DNA of 64,000 bases from Cellulomonas xylanilytica (GCF_007989805.1 NZ_BJUB01000009.1:1-64000); one strand, 5' to 3'; shown: positions 16,429 to 24,953, numbered from the stretch's first letter. A program made the numbers and translations. Notes: generated by a model from the letters alone, not told the origin.

Positions 16429-17970
16429 ATGACGCAGCTCGTGATCGCCGGCCAGGTCGCGACGATGGTCGGCGACGTCCCCGAGGTGCCGCGGCGCGGC
16501 CGGGTGTGGATCCGCGACGACGCGGTCGTGGACGTCACGTTCGGCGAGCAGCGGATCGGCGGGTTCGTCGGGGCGCCCGAGGTCGATGTCGGCGACTCGT
16601 ACGTGCTGCCGGGGTTCATCGACCTGCACAACCACCTCGCCTACAACGCGCTGCCCCTGTGGGCGGAGCCCCAGCGCACCGAGCCGTGGCTGCACAACAA
16701 GCACTGGACGCAGGCGGACACGTACACGGAGTCGATCACCGAGCCCGCCTGGACCTACGCCAAGGCGTGCCCCGAGGCGCTCCTCGGCTACGTGCAGGTC
16801 CGCGAGATGGCGGGCGGGGCGACGTCCGCGCAGGGGTGGCCGTCCGCCAACCGGGGCTACCAGACCGTCATGCGCAACGTCGACGACGAGCGTGCCGGAC
16901 GCCCGGGCAAGGTCGGCGACGACCTGATCCGCACGTCGGTGGTGACCAAGACTGGCGACGCGCTGGCCGGTGCGGTGCGCCAGATGGAGGGCGGCGCGGG
17001 GTTCATCTACCACTGCGCGGAGGGCCGGAAGGACTCGCGGGTCCGCCGCGACTACACCGACCTGCAGGGCGCCGACGGGCTGCTCCCGACGTTCATCGGG
17101 ATCCACTGCTGCGCCCTGGGCGCCGACGACTGGCTCGCCTGGTCCCCGCAGAACGCGGGCGGCGTCGTGTGGTCGCCGCTGTCGAACCTCGTCCTGTACG
17201 GGGACACGACGCTGGTCGACGACGCCCGGGCCCGTGGGGTTCGCGTCTGCCTGGGCTCCGACTGGGGGCCGTCTGGCACCCGCAACCTGCTCGGGGAGAT
17301 GAAGGTCGCGCGGCTGGTGGCCCGCCACCTCGGCTACTCCGTCAGCGACCGCGACATCGTGCAGATGGCCACCTCGAACCCCGGCGAGCTGCTGACCCGG
17401 TGCTGGGGACGCCCGATCGGCCGGCTGGTCCCCGGCGCCTTCGCGGACGTCACGGTGGTGCGGGGGCACGGACCCGGGGATGCCTGGCGCCGGATCCTCG
17501 CGGCGACCGAGCTGCACGTCGAGCTCGTCGTCGTGGGCGGCGTGCCCCGCTACGGCGACGAGCACCTGATGCTCGCCGCCGGCGCACCCGACGCCTTCGG
17601 GATGACCGTCCGGCGGCGGCGCAGGCTCGTCGCGCTGCCCGACCCGCTCGACGCCTCTCGGGCCTGGTCGTGGGAGCAGATCATGGGCACCCTGCGCACG
17701 GTGCAGAGCGACCCGCCGGCGGCGATCGCGAACGCCTCGGCCCGAGCCGCGGCGGGTTCGCGCTTCGCGGACGACGCCGCCCTCGAGCTGTTCCTCGACA
17801 TGCCGGACACCCGACGCACCGGACGGGCTGGCCCGCCCAAGAACCCCGCCGCGGTCCGCATCCCGCCGGTGCCGCCGGTCGAGCACGACAGCGACTGGTT
17901 CGACGCGCTCGACGCCAGCCCGATCCAGGCGGGCGTCCTGGCCGGGCTACGGCGGGAGTTCGGGCTGTGA
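16429..17970 (+). CDS. Metal-dependent amidohydrolase (ATZ/TRZ-like)
   Basis: A 513-residue amidohydrolase-superfamily protein. Metal ligands are His67-x-His69 (GFIDLHNHL), His195 (FIYHCAEG), His226 (GIHCCAL) and Asp278 (LGSDWGPSG). WSPLSN at 248-253 and the C-terminal DVTVVRG strand fit the deaminase/chlorohydrolase branch, whose members deaminate or hydrolyse purines, pyrimidines or triazines. It is longer than usual by about 60 residues at the C-terminus (RRRRRLVALPDP onward), an extra domain I do not recognise. It sits between UDG-like and S41 peptidase genes. Confidence 0.85.
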   Translation: MTQLVIAGQVATMVGDVPEVPRRGRVWIRDDAVVDVTFGEQRIGGFVGAPEVDVGDSYVLPGFIDLHNHLAYNALPLWAEPQRTEPWLHNKHWTQADTYTESITEPAWTYAKACPEALLGYVQVREMAGGATSAQGWPSANRGYQTVMRNVDDERAGRPGKVGDDLIRTSVVTKTGDALAGAVRQMEGGAGFIYHCAEGRKDSRVRRDYTDLQGADGLLPTFIGIHCCALGADDWLAWSPQNAGGVVWSPLSNLVLYGDTTLVDDARARGVRVCLGSDWGPSGTRNLLGEMKVARLVARHLGYSVSDRDIVQMATSNPGELLTRCWGRPIGRLVPGAFADVTVVRGHGPGDAWRRILAATELHVELVVVGGVPRYGDEHLMLAAGAPDAFGMTVRRRRRLVALPDPLDASRAWSWEQIMGTLRTVQSDPPAAIANASARAAAGSRFADDAALELFLDMPDTRRTGRAGPPKNPAAVRIPPVPPVEHDSDWFDALDASPIQAGVLAGLRREFGL

Positions 17971-19631
17971 GCGGCCTGGCGGAGGCGACGCAGCGGGCCC
18001 AGCACGGCCGCCCGCTGCGTCAGGTGCCCGGCGTGCCGGACGACCCCTCGGAGCTCCCGGTGGAGCTGACCGTCCCGCAGCGGCACGACCTGATCGACCT
18101 GTGGTGCCGGCTGATGACGGACGTGTACGTCCACCACGAGCAGAAGCGGTCGCTGTACGGGTACGACCCGGTGCGCGCCCTGCTGGCGCTGCGCCGGCAG
18201 ATCCCGTACCTGGGTTCGGCGGAGTTCCTGCGCGAGCTCACGTTCACGATCAACCGGTTGCGTGACCAGCACACCCAGCTCTACCTGATGGGCCGCGACC
18301 CGCGCCGGGCGCTGTACGTCGCGGCACTGCCGTTCCTGGTCGAGGGGTTCGGCGAGCACCGGACGCCCACGTACGTGGTCACCAAGGTGAGCGACACGAT
18401 CGAGGACGACGGCTTCGTGCCCGGCGTCCGGGTCACCACCTGGAACGCGCTGCCGTTCGCGCGGGCGGTCGACCTCTACGCCGAGACCCTCACCGGCGGC
18501 CGGCTGGACGCCCGGCGTGCCCGCGCGCTCGAGACACTGACCCAGCGACCGCTCGCGTTCCTGCCGCAGCCGGACGAGCTGTGGGTCGACGTCGGCTACC
18601 GGGATGCCTCCACCGTCGACGGGCCGGACCGGACGATCCGCTTCGAGTGGCGCGCGATCGAGCCGTCCACGGCGCTGACGGCGTCGGACACCGTCGAGCT
18701 GCGCACCCGTCGCGCCGTCGACGCCACGAGCGAAGCCGCACGACGGGCACGCAAGCTGCTGTTCCAGCCCGCGCTCTGGCAGCAGGAGGTCGCGGAGCAC
18801 GCCCGCGTCGCGAGGTCGTCGGCGTGGCTCCCGACCGCCTTCGCGGACGCGATCTCCGCCCGCCGGCTGCGTACCAGCCAGGGGACCGTCGGGTACCTAC
18901 GGCTGTGGACGTTCGACGTGAACCACAGCGGCCGGTACCTCGACGAGGTCGACCGCGTCCTGCGGGCCATGCCGCGCAAGGGCCTGATCATCGACCTGCG
19001 CGCGAACCCGGGCGGGGTCATCGAGGTGGCGGAACGACTCCTGCAGCTGTTCACCACCGAAGTCGTCCAGCCCGTCCGGTTCGCGCTGCGAGCGACCCCG
19101 GCCGTGGCCGCGCTGGCCGACGCGGACGGGAACGGCGCCGACCTGGCCGACTGGGCGGCCTCGGTCAGGACCGCGATGGACCTCGGGGAGGAGCACTCGC
19201 AGCACCTGACCATCTCCGACCCCGAGCGCTGCAACGGTCGCCCCGTGGCCTACCGCGGCCCGGTGGTCGTCGTGGTCGACCCCACCACCTTCTCCAGCGG
19301 CGACATCTTCGCCGCCGGCATCGCCGACCACGGCATCGGCCAGATCGTCTCGGTCGGGGAGGGCACCGGTGGTGGAGGCGCCAACGTGTGGACCCATGAC
19401 GACATCGAGTACGCCTACCACGTCGCGGGGCTGCCGCTGCCGGCGCGGCCCGCGGGGATCGGGTACTCCCTGTCGGTGCGACGCATCGCCCGCTCCGGGA
19501 CAGCGTCGGGACTCGCCATCGAGGACGTCGGCGTCTCGGGCGAGGAGCACTACACGATGACCGAGGACGACGTCCTGCACGGCAACGCGGACCTCGTCGA
19601 GTTCTGCGCCCGGCTCCTCGCCGCGAGCTGA
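17967..19631 (+). CDS. S41-family peptidase
   Basis: A 554-residue protein with a C-terminal S41 (tail-specific/tricorn-like) protease core: KGLIIDLRANPGG at 338-350, VVVVDPTTFSSGDIFAAGI around 434-452 with nucleophile candidates Ser443/Ser444, and the closing substrate-cradle strands. The first 290 residues are an uncommon helical and beta N-terminal region. The Lys expected about 25 residues after the Ser in C-terminal processing proteases is absent (GEGTGGGGAN there), pointing to the S41B branch. No signal peptide, so cytosolic. GTG 17967 overlaps the amidohydrolase stop as GTGA. Substrate unknown. Confidence 0.85.
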   Translation: MSGLAEATQRAQHGRPLRQVPGVPDDPSELPVELTVPQRHDLIDLWCRLMTDVYVHHEQKRSLYGYDPVRALLALRRQIPYLGSAEFLRELTFTINRLRDQHTQLYLMGRDPRRALYVAALPFLVEGFGEHRTPTYVVTKVSDTIEDDGFVPGVRVTTWNALPFARAVDLYAETLTGGRLDARRARALETLTQRPLAFLPQPDELWVDVGYRDASTVDGPDRTIRFEWRAIEPSTALTASDTVELRTRRAVDATSEAARRARKLLFQPALWQQEVAEHARVARSSAWLPTAFADAISARRLRTSQGTVGYLRLWTFDVNHSGRYLDEVDRVLRAMPRKGLIIDLRANPGGVIEVAERLLQLFTTEVVQPVRFALRATPAVAALADADGNGADLADWAASVRTAMDLGEEHSQHLTISDPERCNGRPVAYRGPVVVVVDPTTFSSGDIFAAGIADHGIGQIVSVGEGTGGGGANVWTHDDIEYAYHVAGLPLPARPAGIGYSLSVRRIARSGTASGLAIEDVGVSGEEHYTMTEDDVLHGNADLVEFCARLLAAS

Positions 19632-19652
19632 CTCCTGCCGTCCGGCACGCCT

Positions 19653-19658
19653 TAGCAT
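19653..19658 (+). promoter_or_regulatory. Leaderless -10 box
   Basis: TAGCAT ends 7 nt before GTG 19666 of the pseudouridine synthase gene; no ribosome site is seen. Confidence 0.55.
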
Positions 19659-19665
19659 CGGCGGC

Positions 19666-20589
19666 GTGCCCCCCAGATCGCCGCTGCCGGCGCGGCACGG
19701 TCTCGACGCCGCCCGGCTGCGCACCCCTGACCGCCACGGCTCGCATCCGGACGCGTGGTCGACGATGGGCGAGTGGCTCCGGGAGCGGCTGCCCGAGCAC
19801 GTCGACGTGGCGGCGATGCTGGCGGGGGAGCGGTTCGTGGACGAGCACGGTCGCCCGGTGCGCGACGACGACCCCTACGGTCCGCACCGGTTCGTGTGGT
19901 TCCACCGCGACCTGCGCGCCGAGCCGGTGGTCACGGCACCGATCCACGTGGTCCATCGCGACGAGCGCCTGGTCGTCGTCGACAAGCCGGCCTTCCTCTC
20001 CTCCATCCCGCGGGGTCGGCACGTCATGCAGAGCGTCGTCGTCCGGTTGCGCGCCGAGCTGGGCCTGCCGGACCTGTCGCCGCTGCACCGGCTGGACCGG
20101 GTGACCTCCGGCCTGCTCATGCTGGCGACCGAGCCGAGGTGGCGCGGGCCGTACCAGTCCCTGTTCGAGCATCGCGCGGTCGACAAGACGTACTGGGCGC
20201 TGGCGCCCCTGCGCGACGACCTGACGTTCCCGCTCGTCGTCCGGAACCACCTGCACAAGGAGCGCGGCTCGTGGCAGGCCGAGGTCGTGCCGGACGCCCC
20301 CGTCAACGCGGAGACGCTCGTCGAGCTCGAGTCGGAGGTGGACGGGCGCGGCATCTACCGGCTCACGCCACGCACGGGCCGCACGCACCAGCTCCGCGTG
20401 CACCTGTGGGGGCTCGGCATCCCGATCGTCGACGACCCGCTGTACCCGGTGGTGCGGGAGGTCGACGTCGACGACTTCAGCCGGCCGCTGCAGCTGCTGG
20501 CCGGCGAGGTGTCGTTCACCGACCCCGTCGACGGCAGCGCGCGCCGGTTCCGCAGCGTGCGACGCCTTCCCCTGACCGACCTCGACTGA
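19666..20589 (+). CDS. RluA-family pseudouridine synthase
   Basis: A 307-residue RluA-type enzyme that isomerises uridine to pseudouridine in RNA. The catalytic Asp lies in LHRLDRVTSGLLMLA; DKTYWALAP and the GRTHQLRVHLWGLGIPIVDDPLYP motif are also family marks. The first 95 residues contain no S4 domain but a small N-terminal region. Target rRNA or tRNA position cannot be told. GTG 19666 is supported by the leaderless promoter, and the gene starts 34 bp after the S41 peptidase, probably as an independent unit. Confidence 0.92.
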   Translation: MPPRSPLPARHGLDAARLRTPDRHGSHPDAWSTMGEWLRERLPEHVDVAAMLAGERFVDEHGRPVRDDDPYGPHRFVWFHRDLRAEPVVTAPIHVVHRDERLVVVDKPAFLSSIPRGRHVMQSVVVRLRAELGLPDLSPLHRLDRVTSGLLMLATEPRWRGPYQSLFEHRAVDKTYWALAPLRDDLTFPLVVRNHLHKERGSWQAEVVPDAPVNAETLVELESEVDGRGIYRLTPRTGRTHQLRVHLWGLGIPIVDDPLYPVVREVDVDDFSRPLQLLAGEVSFTDPVDGSARRFRSVRRLPLTDLD

Positions 20590-20638
20590 CCGCCGCTACG
20601 CTCGTCGCGACGGCGCATGCTGACCGAGGAGGCACGCC

Positions 20639-20929
20639 ATGGGCCTGACCGCTCCGTCCCGGCCGGTCGCCGTCCTCGTGCTGGCGGTCGTCGTCGCCGT
20701 CCTGGTCGCGCTCGTCGCGTCCCTGCCCCAGCGCGCCGAGGCGGCGATCGTGCCCGGCGCGGGCGGGGTCACGGTGCACGGCACGGGCGTGGGGGAGCTC
20801 GTCGTCGTGGTCGGCGACGAGAGAACCGTGTTCCAGGTCGACGGGACGTACGCGCGCCTCGTCCCGGCGGCTCCGGGCACGCCCGTACGGGTCGTGCTCG
20901 ACGGGGAGACCGTCGCGCGCCGGCCGTAG
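20639..20929 (+). CDS. Small membrane-anchored or secreted protein
   Basis: A 96-residue protein with a single hydrophobic helix (about 11-29) ending in Ala-Glu-Ala-Ala, which may be a signal peptide cleaved near residue 35, followed by a short beta-rich domain (GGVTVHGTGVGELVVVVGDERTV). No family recognised. A good GAGGAGG ribosome site precedes ATG 20639. It converges with the amino-acid permease gene, leaving only 5 bp between the two stops. Confidence 0.7.
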   Translation: MGLTAPSRPVAVLVLAVVVAVLVALVASLPQRAEAAIVPGAGGVTVHGTGVGELVVVVGDERTVFQVDGTYARLVPAAPGTPVRVVLDGETVARRP

Positions 20930-20934
20930 GCGCC

Positions 20935-22299
20935 TCAGCCGGTCAGCTTCGCCGGGTCCGCGTCCACCTTGCCGACGACGAGCCGGTTGATGACGTAGAG
21001 CACGACGCCGATGGCGAGCAGCAGCCCGGCGCGCACGTAGACGTCGGCGTCGCGGCCCGTGATGGGCGACGCGAGCACCAGGGACACCAGCGCACCGACG
21101 ACCGGCACCCACGTCGGGGCGCGGAACGAGGGGCCGTCGTCGCCCTTCGCCGGCTCGTCGTCGGGCTCCCGGCGCAGCACCAGCACGGAGACGTTCACGA
21201 CGACGAAGACCAGCAGCAGGAGCAGCACGGTGGTGTCGGCCAGTCCTGCCAGGTCGCCGGTGCTGGTCAGGGTGAGCGCGATGAGCAGGGTGAACGCGAT
21301 GGCGACGTACGGCGTCTGGCGGCCCTTGTGCACGCGTCCGAGCACCTTGGGCACGATGCCCTCGCTCGACATCCCGTAGACCAGCCGGGACGCCATGATC
21401 ATGTTGATGAGCGCGGTGTTGGTGACCGCGAGCAGGGCGATCACCGCGAAGAGGCCCGGCGGGAAGGTCAGGCCCGCCACCTTGACCACCTCGAGCAGGG
21501 GACCGGTCGACTCGGCGAGCGTCTCGGTGTCCACGAGCATCGACGTCGTGAACGCGACGCCGAGGTAGATGAGACCGGCGATCGCGAGGCCCCCGAACAG
21601 CGCCCGCGGGAAGTCACGGCGCGGCTTCTGCGTCTCCTCGGCCAGGTTGACCGAGTCCTCGAAGCCGAGCAGGGCGTAGAACGCGAGCGCGGTGGCACCC
21701 AGCACGGCGATGAGCGGTGCGCCCTGCGTCTCCAGCTCCATGGTCCGTCCAGGCTCGCCGTCGCCGCTGATCAGGGCCCAGCCGCCGATCGCGAGGATGA
21801 CGAGCAGACCCGTCGCCTCGACCACGGTGAGCACCACGTTGACCCGCACCGACTCCGAGATGCCGAGCAGGTTGACCGCGGAGATGGCCAGCAGGAAGAA
21901 CCAGGCGGCGGCCAGCGTCGGGACCGTGAAGAACTCGGCGAGGTAGTCGCCGCCGAACGCTCGCGCGGCCGCCGACGCGCTGGTGATGCCGGACATCATC
22001 ACCGCGAACGCGACCATGAACGTGAGGAACGGGCGCTTGAACGCCCGGTTGGCGTAGAGCGCGGCACCCGCGGCCTGCGGGAACCTGCCGACGAGCTCGG
22101 CGTACGACGCCGCGGTGAGCCCGGCCAGCACGAACGCGCACAGGAACGGCAGCCAGATGGCACCGCCCACCTCGGCGGCGACCTTGCCGGTCAGGGCGTA
22201 GATCCCCGCGCCCAGGATGTCGCCGACGACGAAGAGGAGCAGCACCTTGCGCCCGATCGTGCGCTTCAGCGGCGTGGTCATGACCTTCTGCTCGCTCAT
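20935..22299 (-). CDS. APC-family amino acid permease
   Basis: A 454-residue permease with about 12 transmembrane helices of the APC superfamily. The first helix has the substrate-binding GDILGAGIYALTG motif; ALLGFEDSVNLAEETQKPRRDFPRALFGG matches the conserved loop after helix 6. Such proteins import or exchange amino acids; specificity is not visible. ATG 22299 is preceded by GAGAGGG. It is monocistronic between convergent and divergent neighbours. Confidence 0.9.
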   Translation of the reverse strand: MSEQKVMTTPLKRTIGRKVLLLFVVGDILGAGIYALTGKVAAEVGGAIWLPFLCAFVLAGLTAASYAELVGRFPQAAGAALYANRAFKRPFLTFMVAFAVMMSGITSASAAARAFGGDYLAEFFTVPTLAAAWFFLLAISAVNLLGISESVRVNVVLTVVEATGLLVILAIGGWALISGDGEPGRTMELETQGAPLIAVLGATALAFYALLGFEDSVNLAEETQKPRRDFPRALFGGLAIAGLIYLGVAFTTSMLVDTETLAESTGPLLEVVKVAGLTFPPGLFAVIALLAVTNTALINMIMASRLVYGMSSEGIVPKVLGRVHKGRQTPYVAIAFTLLIALTLTSTGDLAGLADTTVLLLLLVFVVVNVSVLVLRREPDDEPAKGDDGPSFRAPTWVPVVGALVSLVLASPITGRDADVYVRAGLLLAIGVVLYVINRLVVGKVDADPAKLTG

Positions 22300-22416
22300 C
22301 GTCGCCCTCTCGTGGACCCGCGTTGGGCCCAGTGTTCTGCCGGAAGGCTCCCGCCGCGCGTCGACGCGGAACCCTGCCTACGCTCGGACACTCAGACGAG
22401 ATCGGGAGGACTGCGC

Positions 22417-22764
22417 ATGATCAAGCGAGTCGTGTTCGTGGCGGGCGTCTCCGTCGGGTACCTGGTCGGCACTCCCGCCGGACGTCGGCAGCTGGAGAAG
22501 GTCAAGGGCTGGGCCGGTGACGTCTGGCGTGACCCGCGCGTGCAGGGGTACGTGCAGGAGTACGAGAGCCAGGCGGCGTCGTTCGCCAAGAAGCAGGGTG
22601 CCGCGGTGTGGGAGAAGGCGGTCGACTCGGCGAAGGGCGCGATGTCCTCGTCGACCACCAAGCACTCCACCAACGGTCACTCCACCAACGACACCAACGA
22701 CGCGTCGCCGACCGTCGTCGAGCCCCTGATGGACGCCGACGACGCCAACCCCGGGCAGCGGTGA
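22417..22764 (+). CDS. YtxH-like small envelope protein
   Basis: A 115-residue protein with an N-terminal membrane helix (VVFVAGVSVGYLVGT) followed by PAGRRQLEKVKGW, the usual start of YtxH-like actinobacterial proteins, then an amphipathic helix and a low-complexity Ser/Thr/Asn/His tail with repeated HSTN. ATG 22417 has GGGAGGA just upstream. Its stop overlaps the next gene's GTG as GTGA, so it is coupled to the DUF427 gene. Function is unknown; a membrane stress role is often assumed for the family. Confidence 0.8.
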   Translation: MIKRVVFVAGVSVGYLVGTPAGRRQLEKVKGWAGDVWRDPRVQGYVQEYESQAASFAKKQGAAVWEKAVDSAKGAMSSSTTKHSTNGHSTNDTNDASPTVVEPLMDADDANPGQR

Positions 22765-23252
22765 CCCCCACCCCGCTGCCCGCAGCTCCCGGCCAGGAGT
22801 CGGTCTGGGACTACCCCCGGCCTCCGCGGGTCGAGCCGACGTCGGAGCTGGTGGTCGTGACGCTCGGCGGCATGCCCGTCGCGACCACCTCCGACGCGGT
22901 GCGCGTGCTCGAGACCAGCCACCCGCCCGTGTACTACCTGCCGTTCGACGCGTTCGAGCCGGGCGTGCTGGAGCCGGCCGTCGGGTCGTCGGTGTGCGAG
23001 TACAAGGGCGTGGCCTCGTACGTCTCGGTGCGCGCCGGCGGTCGGCTCCTGCCGCGCATCGGCTGGACCTACCCGGCGCCGCTGCCGGGGTACGAGGTGC
23101 TCGCCGACCGCGTCGCCCTCTATGCCGGCGACCTGAGGTGCACCGTCGACGGCGAGCTGGTCGAGCCGCAGCCGGGCGGTTTCTACGGCGGCTGGATCAC
23201 GTCGCGCGTCGTCGGACCGTTCAAGGGTTCTCCAGGCACCCGCGGCTGGTGA
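22761..23252 (+). CDS. DUF427-family protein
   Basis: A 163-residue cytosolic protein of the DUF427 family: SVWDYPRPPRVEP, VLETSHPPVYYLPFDAF, SVCEYKGVASYVSV and the closing VALYAGDLRCTVDGE with GGFYGGWITS are characteristic. Its biochemical role is unknown. GTG 22761 overlaps the upstream stop by 4 bp. It ends just before the ArsR-type promoter at 23257. Confidence 0.88.
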   Translation: MTPTPLPAAPGQESVWDYPRPPRVEPTSELVVVTLGGMPVATTSDAVRVLETSHPPVYYLPFDAFEPGVLEPAVGSSVCEYKGVASYVSVRAGGRLLPRIGWTYPAPLPGYEVLADRVALYAGDLRCTVDGELVEPQPGGFYGGWITSRVVGPFKGSPGTRGW

Positions 23253-23256
23253 GGCG

Positions 23257-23286
23257 TTGACATGTGACCAAATGGTCACCTAATGT
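23257..23286 (+). promoter_or_regulatory. Promoter with embedded operator, ArsR-SRPBCC gene
   Basis: -35 TTGACA (23257-23262) and -10 TAATGT (23281-23286) are 18 bp apart. Between them a perfect 7-2-7 inverted repeat, GTGACCA-AA-TGGTCAC (23264-23279), is well placed for the ArsR-type product to repress its own gene. The start ATG 23294 comes 7 nt after the -10, so the transcript should be leaderless. Confidence 0.75.
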
Positions 23287-23293
23287 CGTCGGT

Positions 23294-24121
23294 ATGGACG
23301 AGGACCTGGTGTTCAAGGCACTTGCGGACGCCACCCGTCGCCACCTGCTCGACCAGCTCTACACGCGTGACGGCCGCACGCTGACGGAGCTCGAGCAGGA
23401 CCTCGACATGACCCGCTTCGGCGTCATGAAGCACTTGAAGGTGCTCGAGGAGGCGGGCCTCGTCGTCACGCGACGATCCGGGCGGGAGAAGCTCCACTTC
23501 CTCAACGCCGTCCCGATCCAGCTGATCCACGAGCGGTGGATCGACAAGTACGACGTGCTCGGCGCCGAGCGCCTGCACGCGTTGACCGACCTCAAATCAG
23601 CCCTGGAGAGCACCATGAGCACGCAGACCGACACGGCCACCACGACCGTCCTCGTCAACCGCATCTGGATCAAGGCCGACACCGCCACCGTGTGGAAGGC
23701 CATCACGTCGCCCGAGTGGAACGCCCGGTACGGCTACAAGAGCCCCTCGACGTTCGAGCTCACGCCCGGCGGCTCCTTCTCCACCCGGCCGTCGGCGGAC
23801 ATGGTCGCGTCCGGCGTCCCCGCCGACCAGGTGATCCTCGACGGCGAGGTGCTCGAGGTCGTCGAGGGCTCCCGCCTCGTGCTCACCTGGCGCACCCTGT
23901 GGGACGACGAGGCCCGCGCCGAGGGGTTCACGCGGCTGACCTACGAGATCGAGGAGCGTGGCCCCGGCGTCACGCAGCTGACCCTGATCCACGACGTCAC
24001 CGGCGCGCCGCGCACGGCGTCCCTGATCTCGGGCGACCTGCCGCAGTTCGGCGGCGGCTGGCCGCAGATCCTCTCGGACCTCAAGACGCTCCTGGAGACG
24101 GGGACGTCGCTGGAGGCCTGA
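23294..24121 (+). CDS. ArsR-type regulator fused to SRPBCC (AHSA1) domain
   Basis: A 275-residue fusion. Residues 1-95 are an ArsR winged helix (VFKALADATRRHLLDQL, DMTRFGVMKHLKVLEEAGLVVTRR) without the metal-binding ELCVCDL motif. Residues about 108-275 are an SRPBCC/AHSA1 domain (TVWKAITSPEWNARYGY, LVLTWRTLW, GPGVTQLTLIHDV) likely to bind a hydrophobic ligand. Ligand binding could switch DNA binding within one chain. ATG 23294 is chosen because the codons before it overlap the operator and -10 box. No target gene other than itself is evident. Confidence 0.88.
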   Translation: MDEDLVFKALADATRRHLLDQLYTRDGRTLTELEQDLDMTRFGVMKHLKVLEEAGLVVTRRSGREKLHFLNAVPIQLIHERWIDKYDVLGAERLHALTDLKSALESTMSTQTDTATTTVLVNRIWIKADTATVWKAITSPEWNARYGYKSPSTFELTPGGSFSTRPSADMVASGVPADQVILDGEVLEVVEGSRLVLTWRTLWDDEARAEGFTRLTYEIEERGPGVTQLTLIHDVTGAPRTASLISGDLPQFGGGWPQILSDLKTLLETGTSLEA

Positions 24122-24160
24122 CCCGGCCGTACCCGGCCCTGCCCCGGCGGGCCGACGACG

Positions 24161-24229
24161 GCGAGAACGTGGCTCCGGCGCGAGATCGTGGGTGCGAACC
24201 CACGGTCTCGCGCCGAACCCACGCACTCA
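24161..24229. repeat. 69-bp palindromic intergenic repeat, copy 1
   Basis: Matches the copy at 40679-40747 at 58 of 69 positions by hand count. Its core 24177-24214 folds into a 17-bp stem (GGCGCGAGA...TCTCGCGCC, inner GTGGGT/ACCCAC) capped by a GCGA tetraloop. It lies between the convergent ArsR-SRPBCC and gluconokinase genes, touching the last codon of the latter, so it may also end transcription from both sides. Confidence 0.75.
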
Positions 24230-24748
24230 GGCGTCGGGCGGCGGCGGTGCGTCGGCCAGCAGGCGCAGGGCCTCGTCGACGATGGCGTCCGGCGTGCCGG
24301 CGGCGATCACCTCGACACCGTCCTCGTCGGGCATCAGCGGCTCGAGCGTCGCCAGCTGGCTGGCCAGCAGGGTCGGCGGCATGAAGTGGCCGGTCCGCGT
24401 GACCAGCCGTCGCTGCAGCTCGTCGGGCTGGACGACGAGGTGGAGGAACCGCACGCGACCGTGCGCGGTGCGCAGGATCTCCCGGTAGGAGCGGCGCAAC
24501 GACGAGCACGTCACCACGGTCGGTCCGCCCGCCGCCGACATCGCGTCCCGGATCGCCCGCAACCACGGGCCGCGGTCGGCGTCGGTGAGCGCCCGCCCCG
24601 CCCGCATCGCCTCGACGTTGGCGACCGGGTGCAGGTCGTCGCCCTCGATCATCGGCCGCCCCAGCCGCTCGGCCAGGAGCAGCGCGGTCGTCGACTTCCC
24701 GGTCCCGGACACCCCCACCACGACGAGGTGCTCGGGCTGGCTGCTCAC
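24227..24748 (-). CDS. gntK: Gluconokinase
   Basis: A 173-residue P-loop kinase of the GntK family, which makes 6-phosphogluconate from gluconate and ATP. Walker A is GVSGTGKST; GDDLHPVANVEAMRAGRALTDADRGPWL, CSSLRRSYREILR, and RTGHFMPPTLLASQLATLEPL are family hallmarks. GTG 24748 gives the normal length of about 170; the longer upstream frame is Arg/Pro-rich junk. No gluconate permease or 6-phosphogluconate dehydrogenase adjoins it. Confidence 0.93.
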   Translation of the reverse strand: MSSQPEHLVVVGVSGTGKSTTALLLAERLGRPMIEGDDLHPVANVEAMRAGRALTDADRGPWLRAIRDAMSAAGGPTVVTCSSLRRSYREILRTAHGRVRFLHLVVQPDELQRRLVTRTGHFMPPTLLASQLATLEPLMPDEDGVEVIAAGTPDAIVDEALRLLADAPPPPDA

Positions 24749-24825
24749 GCGGGACAGCCTCGCACGCCCGCCGCCGAGCGAACGCGAGGCGGTCGTCGCG
24801 CCCCGAGCTCCTGCGTCCGGCGCGA

Positions 24826-24859
24826 CGACGAGGTCGGCACTTTTCCGACGAGGTCGGCA
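24826..24859. repeat. Tandem direct repeat in gntK-MFS intergenic region
   Basis: CGACGAGGTCGGCA occurs twice (24826-24839, 24846-24859), 20 bp apart start to start, followed by a small GGCAGT/ACTGCC hairpin. The 20-bp period would place both copies on about the same DNA face, as for a tandem protein-binding site. Confidence 0.5.
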
Positions 24860-24941
24860 GTTGCGACTGCCTCGCTCGCCGGTCGCTGCCGGTCTCGGCC
24901 GGGGGTCCAGGGCACGCGTCCGCACGCGTCGCTCGGGCAAC

Positions 24942-24947
24942 TAAACT
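24942..24947 (+). promoter_or_regulatory. Leaderless -10 box
   Basis: TAAACT ends 6 nt before ATG 24954 of the MFS gene; no ribosome site. Confidence 0.6.
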
Positions 24948-24953
24948 CGTCCG

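Noticed and set aside
24749..24940. N-terminal extension of gluconokinase by 64 residues
   Set aside because: The extension is Arg/Pro-rich, covers the direct repeats, and makes the protein far longer than the family norm of about 170.
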